Below are positions 35,526-44,181 of a stretch of 64,000 nt of DNA, in pieces (positions within the stretch are counted from its first letter, which is position 1; every line of letters begins with the position of its first letter). This stretch comes from Azospirillum melinis (GTDB taxonomy: Bacteria > Pseudomonadota > Alphaproteobacteria > Azospirillales > Azospirillaceae): contig NZ_WHOS01000024.1 in assembly GCF_013340935.1 (NCBI RefSeq), positions 1 to 64,000 of the forward strand, given 5' to 3'. Made by a program: the position numbers and the translations under genes. The notes beneath the pieces were generated by a model, which saw only the letters and a list, made by a program, of their open reading frames with translations, made no database searches and was not told where the DNA came from.

Positions 35526-37040
35526 TCAGCCGGTGTTGGCGACCGGGCCGATGCCTGAGCCCTGCCGACCGACGGGGGCGGGAAACAGGTGCCGCATCTG
35601 CCGCAGGGTGTCGGCGACCCGTTCCTCGTCCTCCTCGGAGCGGCTGGCAGAGCCGGAGACGAGGTTGCGGGCCACGCGCTCCATTGCGCCGGCACCGGCG
35701 CCGAACTCCATCGTGCCGGCACCGGCGCCGAACAGGGCTTGCAGGGCGTCGGGGCCGAATTCGCACAGCAGGACCGCCGTGCGGCAGCGCACGGTGCTGC
35801 CATGGGCTTCGCCGCGCAGGATGGCGGGATCGAACAGGTCGCCGGGACGCAGCGTCGCCGGCAGCGGATCGCGGACCGACCTGCGCCCGGCATCCGCCGA
35901 CAGCAGCCCCTCCAGCACGAGATAGAGCGAGGTTCCGGCCTCTCCCGCCTGGATCGCCACCTGACCGGCCGGCAGCTCCCGCATCGCCGCGTGGGAGGCC
36001 AGCAGACGCAGCGGTGCATCCCCCACCCCACGGAACAGGGCGGCGGCGCGCAGCAGGGCGGTCAGACCGGCCGTGTCGGGGCCGGCGCCTCCGGCCTGCC
36101 GGAACGCGCCGTCAGCAACCGATGGGCCGTCCGTCAGCATGGTCGCGGTCTCCAGCCCGGCGAAGGCGAGATGGGTCAGCACGGTCTGAAGGATCATCGG
36201 CGATGCGTTGCCCAGATGACGCCATTCCGCCTTGTAGAAGATGGCGTATTCGACGCCTTCCAGCCGGATCGCCTTGACCTCGACCCAGGGAACCGGCGTG
36301 TCCGGGCCGGCAAGTCCGGTCATCGCCTCCAGCGCCGCCGCCTGGAGGATGCGGGTGGCGCGGGCGAGCGGCACGCGGGCGTCGAGCGTCAGGGTCACGA
36401 AGCGGAAGCTGTTGGCCTCCGGCTGGCTGAAATTGGTGATGGTGAAGGCGCTGAACTTGCTGTTGGGGAAGATCACCAGATCGCCCATGAAGTCGCGCAC
36501 GCGGGTGGTGCGCCAGCTGATCTCCAGCACCTGACCGCTGATCTTGCTGTCGCCCGACCGGTGGATCTGGATGTATTCGCCGATGCGGATCGCACGGTCG
36601 ATGTTGAGCGCGATGCCGGCGAACACGTCCTGCAGCAGCTCGCGCAGGGCCATGCCGAGTACGAGGCCGGCGACGCCGGACGCCGCCCACAGCACCGTCA
36701 GATCCTGTTCGAACACGATGCCGGCGCAGGCGGACACGGCGATGCCGAAGATCACCAGACCGGACATCTGGCTCAGCAGCTTCGGCACCGGCGAGCCGGT
36801 GGCGGACGCGACGATGCCGTCGAAGATCACATATTGGACGATCCGCTGCACCAGCACGGCCAGTGACAGGAAGGCGGCAACGCCGAGAACGTATTTCAGC
36901 ACGCGGCGCGTGCTGTCCATCGCGGCCAGCCCGAACCCCTGGAAGCTGTCGCCCCCGAGGTAGAAGCCGAACAGCACCACCAGCGTGATGACGAACGGTG
37001 CGGTCAGTTTGCCGGCCGCGCGGCGCAACCCTTCCTTCAT
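35526..37040 (-). CDS. MscS-family mechanosensitive channel with C-terminal cNMP-binding-like domain
   Basis: A 504-residue inner-membrane channel. Helices lie near 14-32, 46-70 and 90-110. The pore helix and start of the beta domain follow (ASGVAGLVLGMALRELLQDV, about 120-139, then RIGEYIQI). The MscS beta and alpha/beta vestibule covers 150-320. Residues about 345-465 fold like a cyclic-nucleotide-binding domain, but the phosphate-binding cassette is altered: GDLFDPAILRG stands where FGE and an Arg are expected, so nucleotide binding may be lost or changed. A 9-residue tandem duplication lies near the C-terminus. The larger fusion at 49597 has the same MscS-cNMP core. Confidence 0.85.
   Translation of the reverse strand: MKEGLRRAAGKLTAPFVITLVVLFGFYLGGDSFQGFGLAAMDSTRRVLKYVLGVAAFLSLAVLVQRIVQYVIFDGIVASATGSPVPKLLSQMSGLVIFGIAVSACAGIVFEQDLTVLWAASGVAGLVLGMALRELLQDVFAGIALNIDRAIRIGEYIQIHRSGDSKISGQVLEISWRTTRVRDFMGDLVIFPNSKFSAFTITNFSQPEANSFRFVTLTLDARVPLARATRILQAAALEAMTGLAGPDTPVPWVEVKAIRLEGVEYAIFYKAEWRHLGNASPMILQTVLTHLAFAGLETATMLTDGPSVADGAFRQAGGAGPDTAGLTALLRAAALFRGVGDAPLRLLASHAAMRELPAGQVAIQAGEAGTSLYLVLEGLLSADAGRRSVRDPLPATLRPGDLFDPAILRGEAHGSTVRCRTAVLLCEFGPDALQALFGAGAGTMEFGAGAGAMERVARNLVSGSASRSEEDEERVADTLRQMRHLFPAPVGRQGSGIGPVANTG
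35679..35732 (-). repeat. 27-bp in-frame tandem duplication in the MscS-cNMP gene
   Basis: Two adjacent 27-base units (35679-35705 and 35706-35732) differ at only two positions. They encode two similar nine-residue units around GAGAGTMEF and GAGAGAMER just after the cNMP-like domain. The near identity points to a recent duplication, and unit number may vary between strains. Confidence 0.75.
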
Positions 37041-37076
37041 GGCGGTCCCGTTGCCTCCTCTCCGGTGCGGCTGTGG

Positions 37077-39026
37077 TCAGGCGGTGCGGATGCGGGCGGT
37101 TTCCGCCTTCAGGCGCTGCGCCATGTCGGTCAGCGCGGCCATGGTGGCGGAGATCTCCTCCGCAGCGCCGGCCGTCGCCTGCCCGGTCATCGAAAGCTGC
37201 TCGACCCGGTCCTTCAGCAGGCTGGCCATGGCGTTCTGCTCGTCGATGGCGGCGGCGATGGACTGGGCGGTGGAGCCGCTGTCGCGCGAGGCCTCGACGA
37301 TGCGTCCGATCGCTTCCGCCGCCTCGCCGGCGGCCCGCACACCGGTTTCCACGCCCGCGGACGCCTCACGCACCAGCGTGCCGATGTCGCGGGTGGCGGC
37401 GGTGACATCCTCGGCCAGCGACGAGATCTTGGCGGCGATCAGGCCGAAGCCGCGGCCGCTCTCCCCCGCCCGGACCGCTTCCAGCCCGGCGTTGAGCGCC
37501 AGCACATAGGTCTTGTCGGCGATCCCGGCGATGAGTGCGCTGATCCGCTCGATCCCCGCCGTCCGTTCGGCGATGCCGTCGACCGCCCGGCTGAGCGAGA
37601 TCAGCGTCCGCTGCCCGTCCTCGGCAAGGTCCGCCGTACCGCGCGCCAGGGTACTGCCGCGTTCGGCATTGCGGGCGATCTCGCCGATGGCGCCGGCGGT
37701 CTGCTCGATCGCGCCCGACACGTCGGCCAGCGTCATCATCTGACCGGCCGCCTGACGCGACACGTCGATGGCCGCCGCTGCCGTCTCCGTCGCCGACGTG
37801 GCGACCTGCTCGGTGGAGCCGTTCACCGCGCGCAGCACGGCGGCGAGCTGCTCGACCGCGCTGTTCAGGTTGTTCTTGATGGCCGCGAAGTCGCCCTGGT
37901 GCGCACCGTCGACGGTCCGGGTCACATCGCCCTGGGCCAGCGCCCCGGCGAAGCCCGAGATCTCGTCGAGCAGCAGGGCCAGCGCGTCGATGCTGCGGTT
38001 GACGTTGCCCTTCAGCGCCCGCAGGTCGCCGTCATAGGAACCGGTCATGCGGCCGCGGATGTCGCCGGAGGACAGCCGCGCCATCACCGACGCCACCTCG
38101 AACAGCGGGGTGGTCAGCACCTCCACCAGCTCGTTGGCGCCGCGCACCAGAACGGCGAATTCACCGGCATGGCGTTCCGGCTCCACCCGCACGGACAGGG
38201 CGCCGCCGCGGGCCGCCTCGATCAGGTCGCGCAGGTCGCCGGCCACCGCCTTCAGTGTCGCGGCGATGCCTGCGGTGGCGCGCAGCATATGGCCGATCTC
38301 GTCCCGGCGGCCGTCGTCGGCGACGGTGACGTTCAGATCGCCCCGCGCCATGCGGTCGATCACATCGCGGGCCTGGCCGAGCGGCACGGTGATGGAGCGG
38401 ATGATCGCCACCCCGAGCGCCACGCCGACCAGCACCGCACCGATCAGCAGCCCGATGGTCCGGCGGACCGTGAGGTCGTACAGGGCGTCGTTCTGCTGGT
38501 AGACCGACCTGGCGACCGTCAGCTGCAATTCGATCAATGCCGACATCACGTCGGAAACCGGCTCGATTGCCGGATACAGCTCGTCGATGACGAAACGGTC
38601 GAGCCGTTCGGAACGGCCGGCAGCGAGGATCCCGCGCAGCCGGTCGGCGGCGCGGTCGGCGTCGGCCATCAGCGGTTCGGCTTTCGCCACCAGCGCCTTT
38701 TCCTCGTCGACCAGATAGGTTGCCAGATAGCCACGCCATTTTTCGCGGATTCCGGACCGGGCGTCGTCGATGGCGGCGAGCGCGGCCTCGGTGGGCACAT
38801 TCCCGTTCCGGGCCTTGTGCGCCATATCGACGATGTTGACCGCATAGAGGTCGGCGATCACCTTCAGATCGCGCAGTGGCACCACCCGGTCATTGTAAAC
38901 CGTGTCGAGCGCGTCGTTTCCCATCTTCATGCCATGCAGGGAGATGAGGCCGATGATGGCGGTGAAGCCATTGAGGACGACCACCAGGACCGCCAGCTTC
39001 TTGCCGATTTTCAGGTTCTTGAACAT
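37077..39026 (-). CDS. Methyl-accepting chemotaxis-type receptor
   Basis: A 649-residue chemoreceptor-like protein. The start at 39026 gives MFKNLKIGKKLAVLVV and so a proper first membrane helix; the longer frame is not needed. A periplasmic four-helix-bundle domain (about 32-185) is followed by the second membrane helix (about 190-212). HAMP-like segments come next, at least two and maybe three (IRSITVPLGQARDVIDRMARG and later FEVASVMARLSSGD). The signalling domain has its hairpin tip at KTYVLALNAGLEAVRAGESGRGF. The tip differs from the standard QTNLLALNAAIEAARAGE at several positions, so it may not couple to the normal CheA/CheW array. The adjacent CheW-like gene supports a dedicated partner. 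No CheA gene is in the window. Confidence 0.87.
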   Translation of the reverse strand: MFKNLKIGKKLAVLVVVLNGFTAIIGLISLHGMKMGNDALDTVYNDRVVPLRDLKVIADLYAVNIVDMAHKARNGNVPTEAALAAIDDARSGIREKWRGYLATYLVDEEKALVAKAEPLMADADRAADRLRGILAAGRSERLDRFVIDELYPAIEPVSDVMSALIELQLTVARSVYQQNDALYDLTVRRTIGLLIGAVLVGVALGVAIIRSITVPLGQARDVIDRMARGDLNVTVADDGRRDEIGHMLRATAGIAATLKAVAGDLRDLIEAARGGALSVRVEPERHAGEFAVLVRGANELVEVLTTPLFEVASVMARLSSGDIRGRMTGSYDGDLRALKGNVNRSIDALALLLDEISGFAGALAQGDVTRTVDGAHQGDFAAIKNNLNSAVEQLAAVLRAVNGSTEQVATSATETAAAAIDVSRQAAGQMMTLADVSGAIEQTAGAIGEIARNAERGSTLARGTADLAEDGQRTLISLSRAVDGIAERTAGIERISALIAGIADKTYVLALNAGLEAVRAGESGRGFGLIAAKISSLAEDVTAATRDIGTLVREASAGVETGVRAAGEAAEAIGRIVEASRDSGSTAQSIAAAIDEQNAMASLLKDRVEQLSMTGQATAGAAEEISATMAALTDMAQRLKAETARIRTA

Positions 39027-39054
39027 TGCGCCAGGGCACTCCTGCAGGGTCCGC

Positions 39055-40431
39055 TCACCAATTCGAAAGCCAGCCGGCGAATGACGCCCGCATGGCCGTC
39101 CGCACGACATCTCCGGGGTCCGCACGCCACGGGCGGCGAAAGGCGTCGGGCCGCAGCAGACATTCAAGGACAGGCTTGCCGTTTGCCGGTTTTCCGGTCG
39201 CAGGACGGACCGCCCCGGCCAGCACGGCCATCGCATGGGGCAGCGGCGGCGGCGCATGCCAGCCGAAGCCGCCATCCGCCGCTTCGATCCGCCCAGTCAG
39301 CAGGGCGATGGGATGCCGGCCGTCGCGCTTCAGAACCACGCAACCGGCCGGCCCGGCCGTGCCCCCGAACGCCGCGTCGATGTCGAAGGCGGGGATCGAT
39401 CCGGAGCGGCGCGACCGGTGAAAGTCGCCGGGGCAGGGCATTCCCCTCACCTCCCGCACCATGGCGGCCGGTGCGGCCAGGATCACGGGGCCGGCCGCCA
39501 TCGCGACATGGGTATGGCCCGACGAAGGCGCGGGCAGGGGCCGGACTGCCGTGCAGACCGCTTCGCGCGCCGCCGGCCGGTCTATCGGCAGGAACCCGCC
39601 CGCCCCCGGATGAACCACCTGGATCGGGCGGTTGCCCGCATCGTCCCGCCACCACAGGGAGGTTTCGCCGTCGGCATCGACGGCCACCAGATCCCGGCGT
39701 GGCAGGCTGTGCAGACCGAACAGTTCGGCGACCGTCAGGGCGATGGTCCCGTCGGCCGTGCGCAGGCGCAATGCCCAGCTGTCGTCCTCCGCCGATCCGG
39801 TCCCCATCCAGGAGGCAAGGGAGTGGGCCGGCAACAGGTCGCCGTCCAGCATCACCACCTGACGGGGTGCGATGCAATTTGCGGTCAGAAGGCCGTCTGG
39901 ACGGCCGACACTGTCGATCAGCGTCGCGGGGATGGCGACACGGTGTCCGCCACCGGCGACCAACAGCACGTCCAGCTCATCGGTCGTCCGGTCCATATGG
40001 TCCGGTCCCGGCCGTGCCGGCTGCGGCCCGCAGGGGGCGAGCCCGCTGAGCAGATCGTCCGGATCGAGGGAAAGGACAGGGCCGGGGGCCGGATCCGCCA
40101 TGTTCCCGTCGGCGGCCTTCACCTCATCGACCCGCAGCGACAGTGGCCCTGCCGCGTGGTCCAGTTGCAGGCTCCATCGCCCGTCACACGGTTGCCCGCC
40201 GTTCCGGGCCCCCAGGTCGATCTGCGCCGCGGCTACGCCGTGGCTGAAGACGACGCCTTCGTAGCCGGGCGGAGCGAACGGCACCGGTGCGGCCGAAACC
40301 GCCAGATCGACGGCCGCCACCTGGCTTGCCGGCACTGCGAGGTGCCGCCCGGTAACGCGAACGGTCACCGTTGCCGTCCGGGCGGCTGGCCGCGGCGCCG
40401 TCGGGCCGGCAATCGGGAGCGGGGCGGTCAT
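39055..40431 (-). CDS. Protein with three CheW-like domains
   Basis: A 458-residue soluble protein. I read three degenerate CheW-like units. Unit one (about 15-105) includes RHLAVPASQVAAVDL, a P-x-APPGYEGVV turn and LSLRVDEVKA. Unit two (about 150-255) has HRVAIPATLIDSV, VMLDGDLLPAHSL and IALTVAELFGL. Unit three (about 300-400) has VILAAPAAMVREV, FDIDAAF and HPIALLTGRIEAADGG. CheW joins chemoreceptors to the kinase CheA. A three-unit version beside a receptor with an altered tip suggests a special adaptor. GGAG precedes the ATG at 40431. The assignment is from pattern recognition only; unit boundaries are approximate. Confidence 0.6.
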   Translation of the reverse strand: MTAPLPIAGPTAPRPAARTATVTVRVTGRHLAVPASQVAAVDLAVSAAPVPFAPPGYEGVVFSHGVAAAQIDLGARNGGQPCDGRWSLQLDHAAGPLSLRVDEVKAADGNMADPAPGPVLSLDPDDLLSGLAPCGPQPARPGPDHMDRTTDELDVLLVAGGGHRVAIPATLIDSVGRPDGLLTANCIAPRQVVMLDGDLLPAHSLASWMGTGSAEDDSWALRLRTADGTIALTVAELFGLHSLPRRDLVAVDADGETSLWWRDDAGNRPIQVVHPGAGGFLPIDRPAAREAVCTAVRPLPAPSSGHTHVAMAAGPVILAAPAAMVREVRGMPCPGDFHRSRRSGSIPAFDIDAAFGGTAGPAGCVVLKRDGRHPIALLTGRIEAADGGFGWHAPPPLPHAMAVLAGAVRPATGKPANGKPVLECLLRPDAFRRPWRADPGDVVRTAMRASFAGWLSNW

Positions 40432-40450
40432 CGTCGTCTCCACCGTTCCG

Positions 40451-41578
40451 TCAAGCGGCCGAGGCGACGGCATAGCCGTTGACGCCGATGTATCCGGCGA
40501 AGGTCGCCAGACACAGCAACAGGTTGGCGATGCGGGCGAAGCGTGGCGCACGCTTGTGCGTCAGCTGCATCAGGACGACGGCGAGCGCCGCCAGCAGGAT
40601 GGAGGCGAAGGTCGTGCTGACGATCACATCGGCAAGGGTGAAGGTCGAGGCCGGCGGCAGATAGCCGTCCAGCGCGTATTTGTTGCCGACCGCAGCGAAA
40701 ACCGCCGCGGCGCACAGGCCGATCCGCGATCCCGCCATCGACTCGAAATCGAGGAAGAAGGTGAGCAGGGCCAGCAGGAACGCGACGCCGAAGCCGACAA
40801 ACAGGCTGCACAGCAGGCGGATTCCCTGGCGCTTCACCGTGATGGTTGCGACCACCCGCGAATAGACGCTGTCCTCCGTCAGGGTGGGATCACCGTAGGA
40901 GGTGTTGTAGGTGACGTCCTGGGCCGAGAGATCGAAGCCCTCGATTGTCCAGCCCGGCACGGTCGCGGCCGGATCGATGCGGCTGTTCTTGCCGTCGGCG
41001 ACGAAGCGGATGCGGCCGGTGTCGGACTGGCCGTCCTCGACCATGATCACCAGCTTCTGCCGGTCGAACGGGAAGCGGGTGATTTCCCAATCCTCCGCCA
41101 ACACCGCGCCATGCTTTTCCTGATGCCAGCGGATTCCCTTGCTGGTGTCGAGCGAGGCGAATTTTACGCTGTCCGACTTCGCGTTCGCGACTTCGACCGT
41201 TGCATGCGGATCGTAGTCGGGATTGTCGTGCAGGTACCAAAGCCAGAACGAGGCGTAGTAGGACCGCTTCGACATGTCGAAATCGAGCAGCTGGGTCAGG
41301 TACATGCCCACCTTGACCTCAGTCGGCCCGTCCGGCCGTGCCGGTGCGGCGGAAGGCGGCGTTGCGCCGTCGGAGGCCGGCGGCGGCGAGGCGGCGGTGC
41401 CGGACGGGGGGGCTTCGGTTGCCGCCCAGGACGGCAAGGCGAACTGGGCAAGGGCGATGAACAGCAGCGTGGTCAGAACCGCACCGGCCAGTCCGTTCCG
41501 CCGGCCGCATGCCTCACCGCTTCTACGGTCGCGGCATCGATCGTTCCGACCCGATCCCGTCATTGTAGGCTCTGTCAC
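40451..41578 (-). CDS. Prokaryotic pentameric ligand-gated ion channel (Cys-loop receptor homologue)
   Basis: A 375-residue channel subunit. A GTG at 41578 behind GGGAGAGGAAG is the probable start. Residues about 27-52 are a signal/membrane segment, followed by a Pro/Ala-rich linker. The extracellular ligand-binding domain (about 85-252) has KVGMYLTQLLDFDMS, WLWY and the Pro-loop RFPFDRQKL, matching the YPFDSQTL of GLIC; cysteines of the loop are absent, as usual in bacteria. Four helices follow: M1 (about 254-278), M2 (SRIGLCAAAVFAAVGNKYAL, pore), M3 (ADVIVSTTFASILLAAL) and M4 at the C-terminus. It is the first gene of a unit with CheW-like, chemoreceptor, MscS and TPR genes, which suggests that ligand-driven ion flow feeds a signalling pathway. 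Confidence 0.87.
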   Translation of the reverse strand: MTEPTMTGSGRNDRCRDRRSGEACGRRNGLAGAVLTTLLFIALAQFALPSWAATEAPPSGTAASPPPASDGATPPSAAPARPDGPTEVKVGMYLTQLLDFDMSKRSYYASFWLWYLHDNPDYDPHATVEVANAKSDSVKFASLDTSKGIRWHQEKHGAVLAEDWEITRFPFDRQKLVIMVEDGQSDTGRIRFVADGKNSRIDPAATVPGWTIEGFDLSAQDVTYNTSYGDPTLTEDSVYSRVVATITVKRQGIRLLCSLFVGFGVAFLLALLTFFLDFESMAGSRIGLCAAAVFAAVGNKYALDGYLPPASTFTLADVIVSTTFASILLAALAVVLMQLTHKRAPRFARIANLLLCLATFAGYIGVNGYAVASAA

Positions 41579-41677
41579 AGCGCTTCCTCTCCCTCAGGGC
41601 ATCTTTTTTTAGCGTGCGGAGAAATTTTTGAATGAGGTCGCCGATAATAAATTGCGAACTGAAAGAGATAATGTCCA

Positions 41678-41696
41678 ATAGAAATGAGATTTCTAT
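41678..41696. promoter_or_regulatory. Perfect 8-bp inverted repeat upstream of the ion-channel gene
   Basis: ATAGAAAT (41678-41685) and ATTTCTAT (41689-41696) are separated by GAG. The site is 100 bases upstream of the channel start in the AT-rich region and has the compact symmetry of a transcription-factor operator. No regulator gene adjoins it. Confidence 0.4.
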
Positions 41697-41858
41697 AGAG
41701 TCTTCATTTGAATGCTCAAAAATTGCTTAAGTCATTAAACGACTATTGGGAAAACTTTATTTATAAAAGAGAGGTTAGGTCAATTCGGGCAACCCCTATC
41801 ATACTTCCAATCTTCAGTTTTAAATTATTTGATAAACTCAATCTTTGAATTGAACATT

Positions 41859-41907
41859 TTAAAAAAGCGGACAATTGCCGGCTGTCCCAAATAGCGCTGT
41901 GGCAATT
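41859..41907 (-). terminator. Possible terminator of the MlaA unit
   Basis: On the minus strand AATTGCC (41907-41901) can pair with GGCAATT (41879-41873). A TTTTTT tract follows a few bases on, near 41861-41866. The loop is long at 21 bases, so the structure is uncertain. It lies about 180 bases past the MlaA stop. Confidence 0.45.
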
Positions 41908-42085
41908 CGGCGATGGCGGCAACGGCTGTCGAATATGGTTATGTAAGATCTTGAGTAAAATGTTCGGGGCTGATGGAAAGGTCTTTCAGCATTTGATCGA
42001 CCTTGCAGCCTTGAAAGGCGGAGCAACTTGTCGGAAGGGAGGCGAAAGAGCGGTGGGGTGGTTGCTCTTCGATGCGCGCAGCCGG

Positions 42086-43048
42086 TTATCGGGTTGCGAC
42101 CGTGTACGCCCGCTGCACGGAAAGTGCTTTGCGTGGACCTGGGCGGTCTTCTTCGGGGAAAGCCATCTCGGGTGACGAGCGCCCACCGCCCGGTGGCGTC
42201 CGGTCGAGCGAGGGGGGAGCGGAAACCGGCCCCTTGGCGGGCGGTGTCTCGATCGTCCGGGCGCAGCGTTCCCGCCGCTGCTTCAAATAGGCCGTGCGGG
42301 TGGCATCGTAGTCCGGCAGGCGGATGTTCTTCGCTTCGATGTCGAATTGCCGGGTCGCTGTGATGTCCGCCACCACCTCGACCGACTCGGCAATGACGAT
42401 GGTCTGCAAGCTGGCGCCCGTGCCCGCCGCCACCCCGGCGAAGGTCCAAAGCACGGCGTTCATCAGGACGATGTCGGCGATTGCGTCGCGACCCGTGCGC
42501 GGACCGATGAACGGCAGGACCACATAGCCCATCTCACCCACGCCGGAGCGGCACAGGCTTAGACCGAGGTCGGTGTGGGTCGGGGTGAATCCCCATTGGC
42601 TCGCGGTGTCGTAATAGCCGAGAACGCCCACCGTGCTGTTGATGCCGAAGCGCTCCACCGACCGCCATGCGTTGCCGAACTCGCCGATCATCGTGCTGGT
42701 GACGGCGGTCAGCGGCTCGTTCACCAGATTGGTGACCATGTTCTGCACGCTTCCGGCCGCCGAATCCGGCGGTGTGGCCGGCGGCCCGCCCCGCATCCAG
42801 CCGCCCACCGTGTCGATGCCGTCGTAAAGATGCCGATTGAAGTCGAAGACGGCGCGGCTGTAGCTGTCGAGCCAGCCCCCTTGTTCAGCAGCTTCCTTGG
42901 CCGGCGGTGTCACGGCCGTCGCGGCTGGCGCGGCGGTGCCCTGGGGCGACGTTGCCGTCGGAGGGCTGGCGCAGGCGGCCGAAGCGGTCCAGAGCGACGC
43001 GGCGATCACCGAGCCGAGCAGGCGAGACACGAGAAGGTCGCAACTCAT
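42086..43048 (-). CDS. mlaA: MlaA/VacJ-family outer-membrane lipoprotein
   Basis: A 320-residue protein with a signal peptide ending in a lipobox-like SAAC (Cys about 26). The core has the MlaA features: FDFNRHLYDGID, NLVNEPLTAVTSTMIGEFGNAWRSVERFGINSTVGVLGYYD, and VGEMGYVVLPFIGPRTGRDAI (quoted as separate pieces of the conserved block). The C-terminus is extended by a low-complexity tail rich in Pro and Ser. MlaA removes mislocalised phospholipid from the outer leaflet of the outer membrane. The start at 43048 has AAGG upstream. It ends a four-gene unit with an ATPase-MlaE fusion, but the usual MlaB, MlaC and MlaD genes are not here. Confidence 0.85.
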   Translation of the reverse strand: MSCDLLVSRLLGSVIAASLWTASAACASPPTATSPQGTAAPAATAVTPPAKEAAEQGGWLDSYSRAVFDFNRHLYDGIDTVGGWMRGGPPATPPDSAAGSVQNMVTNLVNEPLTAVTSTMIGEFGNAWRSVERFGINSTVGVLGYYDTASQWGFTPTHTDLGLSLCRSGVGEMGYVVLPFIGPRTGRDAIADIVLMNAVLWTFAGVAAGTGASLQTIVIAESVEVVADITATRQFDIEAKNIRLPDYDATRTAYLKQRRERCARTIETPPAKGPVSAPPSLDRTPPGGGRSSPEMAFPEEDRPGPRKALSVQRAYTVATR

Positions 43049-43162
43049 CCAGCCATACCTTGCCAGCCATATTTTGCCAGTTCGACCCTGACGGCGGGAG
43101 CGCGAAACCGCCGCCGTGCACGGGGCCCGCATGGACCCCACATGGACCCCGATGCAGTCCTG

Positions 43163-44089
43163 TCAGGATTTCGGAGACATCCGGCCTGCCGCCGTCACCA
43201 CCATCTCGGCGATGCGGTCGACCGCTTGGTTCGCCGCGATCCGTGCCCGTGCATCCTCCATCCAGGCGCGGGCCGGAGACGTGGAGCCGAGGTCGATGGC
43301 GCTCAGCTGCGCCATGGCGGCCGGCAGATTGCCTTCGGCCAGCAGCGCCTGGGCCTGTTCGGCAATCGTCACCGGCCGGATCGCCTCAGGTTCGACCGCG
43401 ACCGGTGTCCAGCCCGTGACGTTGGACAGCCACTTGATCGGCGTCGGCCGGGGGTCGGTGCGCCCCGCGGCCTCGGTGACCGCCGCGAAATCCTGCCGGA
43501 GCTGGCTTTCCACTGGAATGCCGTTGGCGGCATAGGCCTCCACCGCGGCCAGCAGCGGCTCCAACTCTTCCATCTTGCCGCCGAGGGCACGGACGGCCTT
43601 CAGCTCCGCATCGAAGGGAACCGGACGGCGCAAGGTCGCGCGCAGCTGCAGGAGCGCCACCATCCGGATTCTGGCATCGGCATTGGCCAGCACCGCATTG
43701 GCCGACAGGCCCTGTTCGGTTGTCCTGACCAGTGTTGCCGACAGATCGCTGACCTTGCGGTCCAACTCCGCGACGGAACGGGCGAGACGGCCGGTTTCGA
43801 CCTCCTGTCGCGCCTGCCATTCCAGTCCGGCCGGCTGAAGCCGGAGAAGCCGGTAGAGCGGTGGCGACCAGTAGGGGGCGGACACTGTGGCAATGAGCGC
43901 CGCGATGGACAGGATCAGCGGCAGCGACGAGTTTCGCCCGTCCGAAGCCGCCGCCTTCAAAGGCGGCAGGTCGGGCGGGGGCGCCGGTGGAATCGCCTGA
44001 CCGGCGGATTGCCAGGGTTCCGGTTGGCTGGCCGCGGTCTTGGCATCCTGCGCCGCGGCCCGCTGTTCGATGTCCGCATCCGTGATCAT
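43163..44089 (-). CDS. Mitofilin-like inner-membrane protein, paralogue A
   Basis: A 308-residue protein with a Pro/Ala-rich cytoplasmic N-terminus, one membrane helix (about 55-75), a coiled coil (about 90-130) and a helical C-terminal domain. The end (QALLAEGNLPAAMAQLSAID and AWMEDARARIAANQAV) has the pattern of the COG4223/mitofilin C-terminal region common in alphaproteobacteria. Mitofilin relatives shape inner membranes and form contact sites. GGGGAAG precedes the start. It sits between the MlaA gene and the ATPase-MlaE gene, so it may span the periplasm in the lipid-transport unit. A second protein of this kind is encoded at 62078-63025. Confidence 0.65.
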   Translation of the reverse strand: MITDADIEQRAAAQDAKTAASQPEPWQSAGQAIPPAPPPDLPPLKAAASDGRNSSLPLILSIAALIATVSAPYWSPPLYRLLRLQPAGLEWQARQEVETGRLARSVAELDRKVSDLSATLVRTTEQGLSANAVLANADARIRMVALLQLRATLRRPVPFDAELKAVRALGGKMEELEPLLAAVEAYAANGIPVESQLRQDFAAVTEAAGRTDPRPTPIKWLSNVTGWTPVAVEPEAIRPVTIAEQAQALLAEGNLPAAMAQLSAIDLGSTSPARAWMEDARARIAANQAVDRIAEMVVTAAGRMSPKS

Positions 44090-44181
44090 GATCCGCTTCC
44101 CCGTTTCACGGCGTCCATTCGCCGCAATGTTACCCCAAAAGAGTTCCCGCGCTATTGGGAAATATCCGAAGAGGATGTGTG

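Larger units (their letters stand above)
41579..42085. other. AT-rich intergenic region upstream of the ion-channel unit
   Basis: About 500 bases without a credible gene, strikingly AT-rich against the neighbourhood (about 41600-41990). It must contain the promoter of the minus-strand ion-channel unit and the end of the MlaA unit. It holds an 8+3+8 inverted repeat (41678-41696) and a terminator-like structure (41859-41907). I see no clear coding, RNA-gene or mobile-element signal. Confidence 0.55.
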
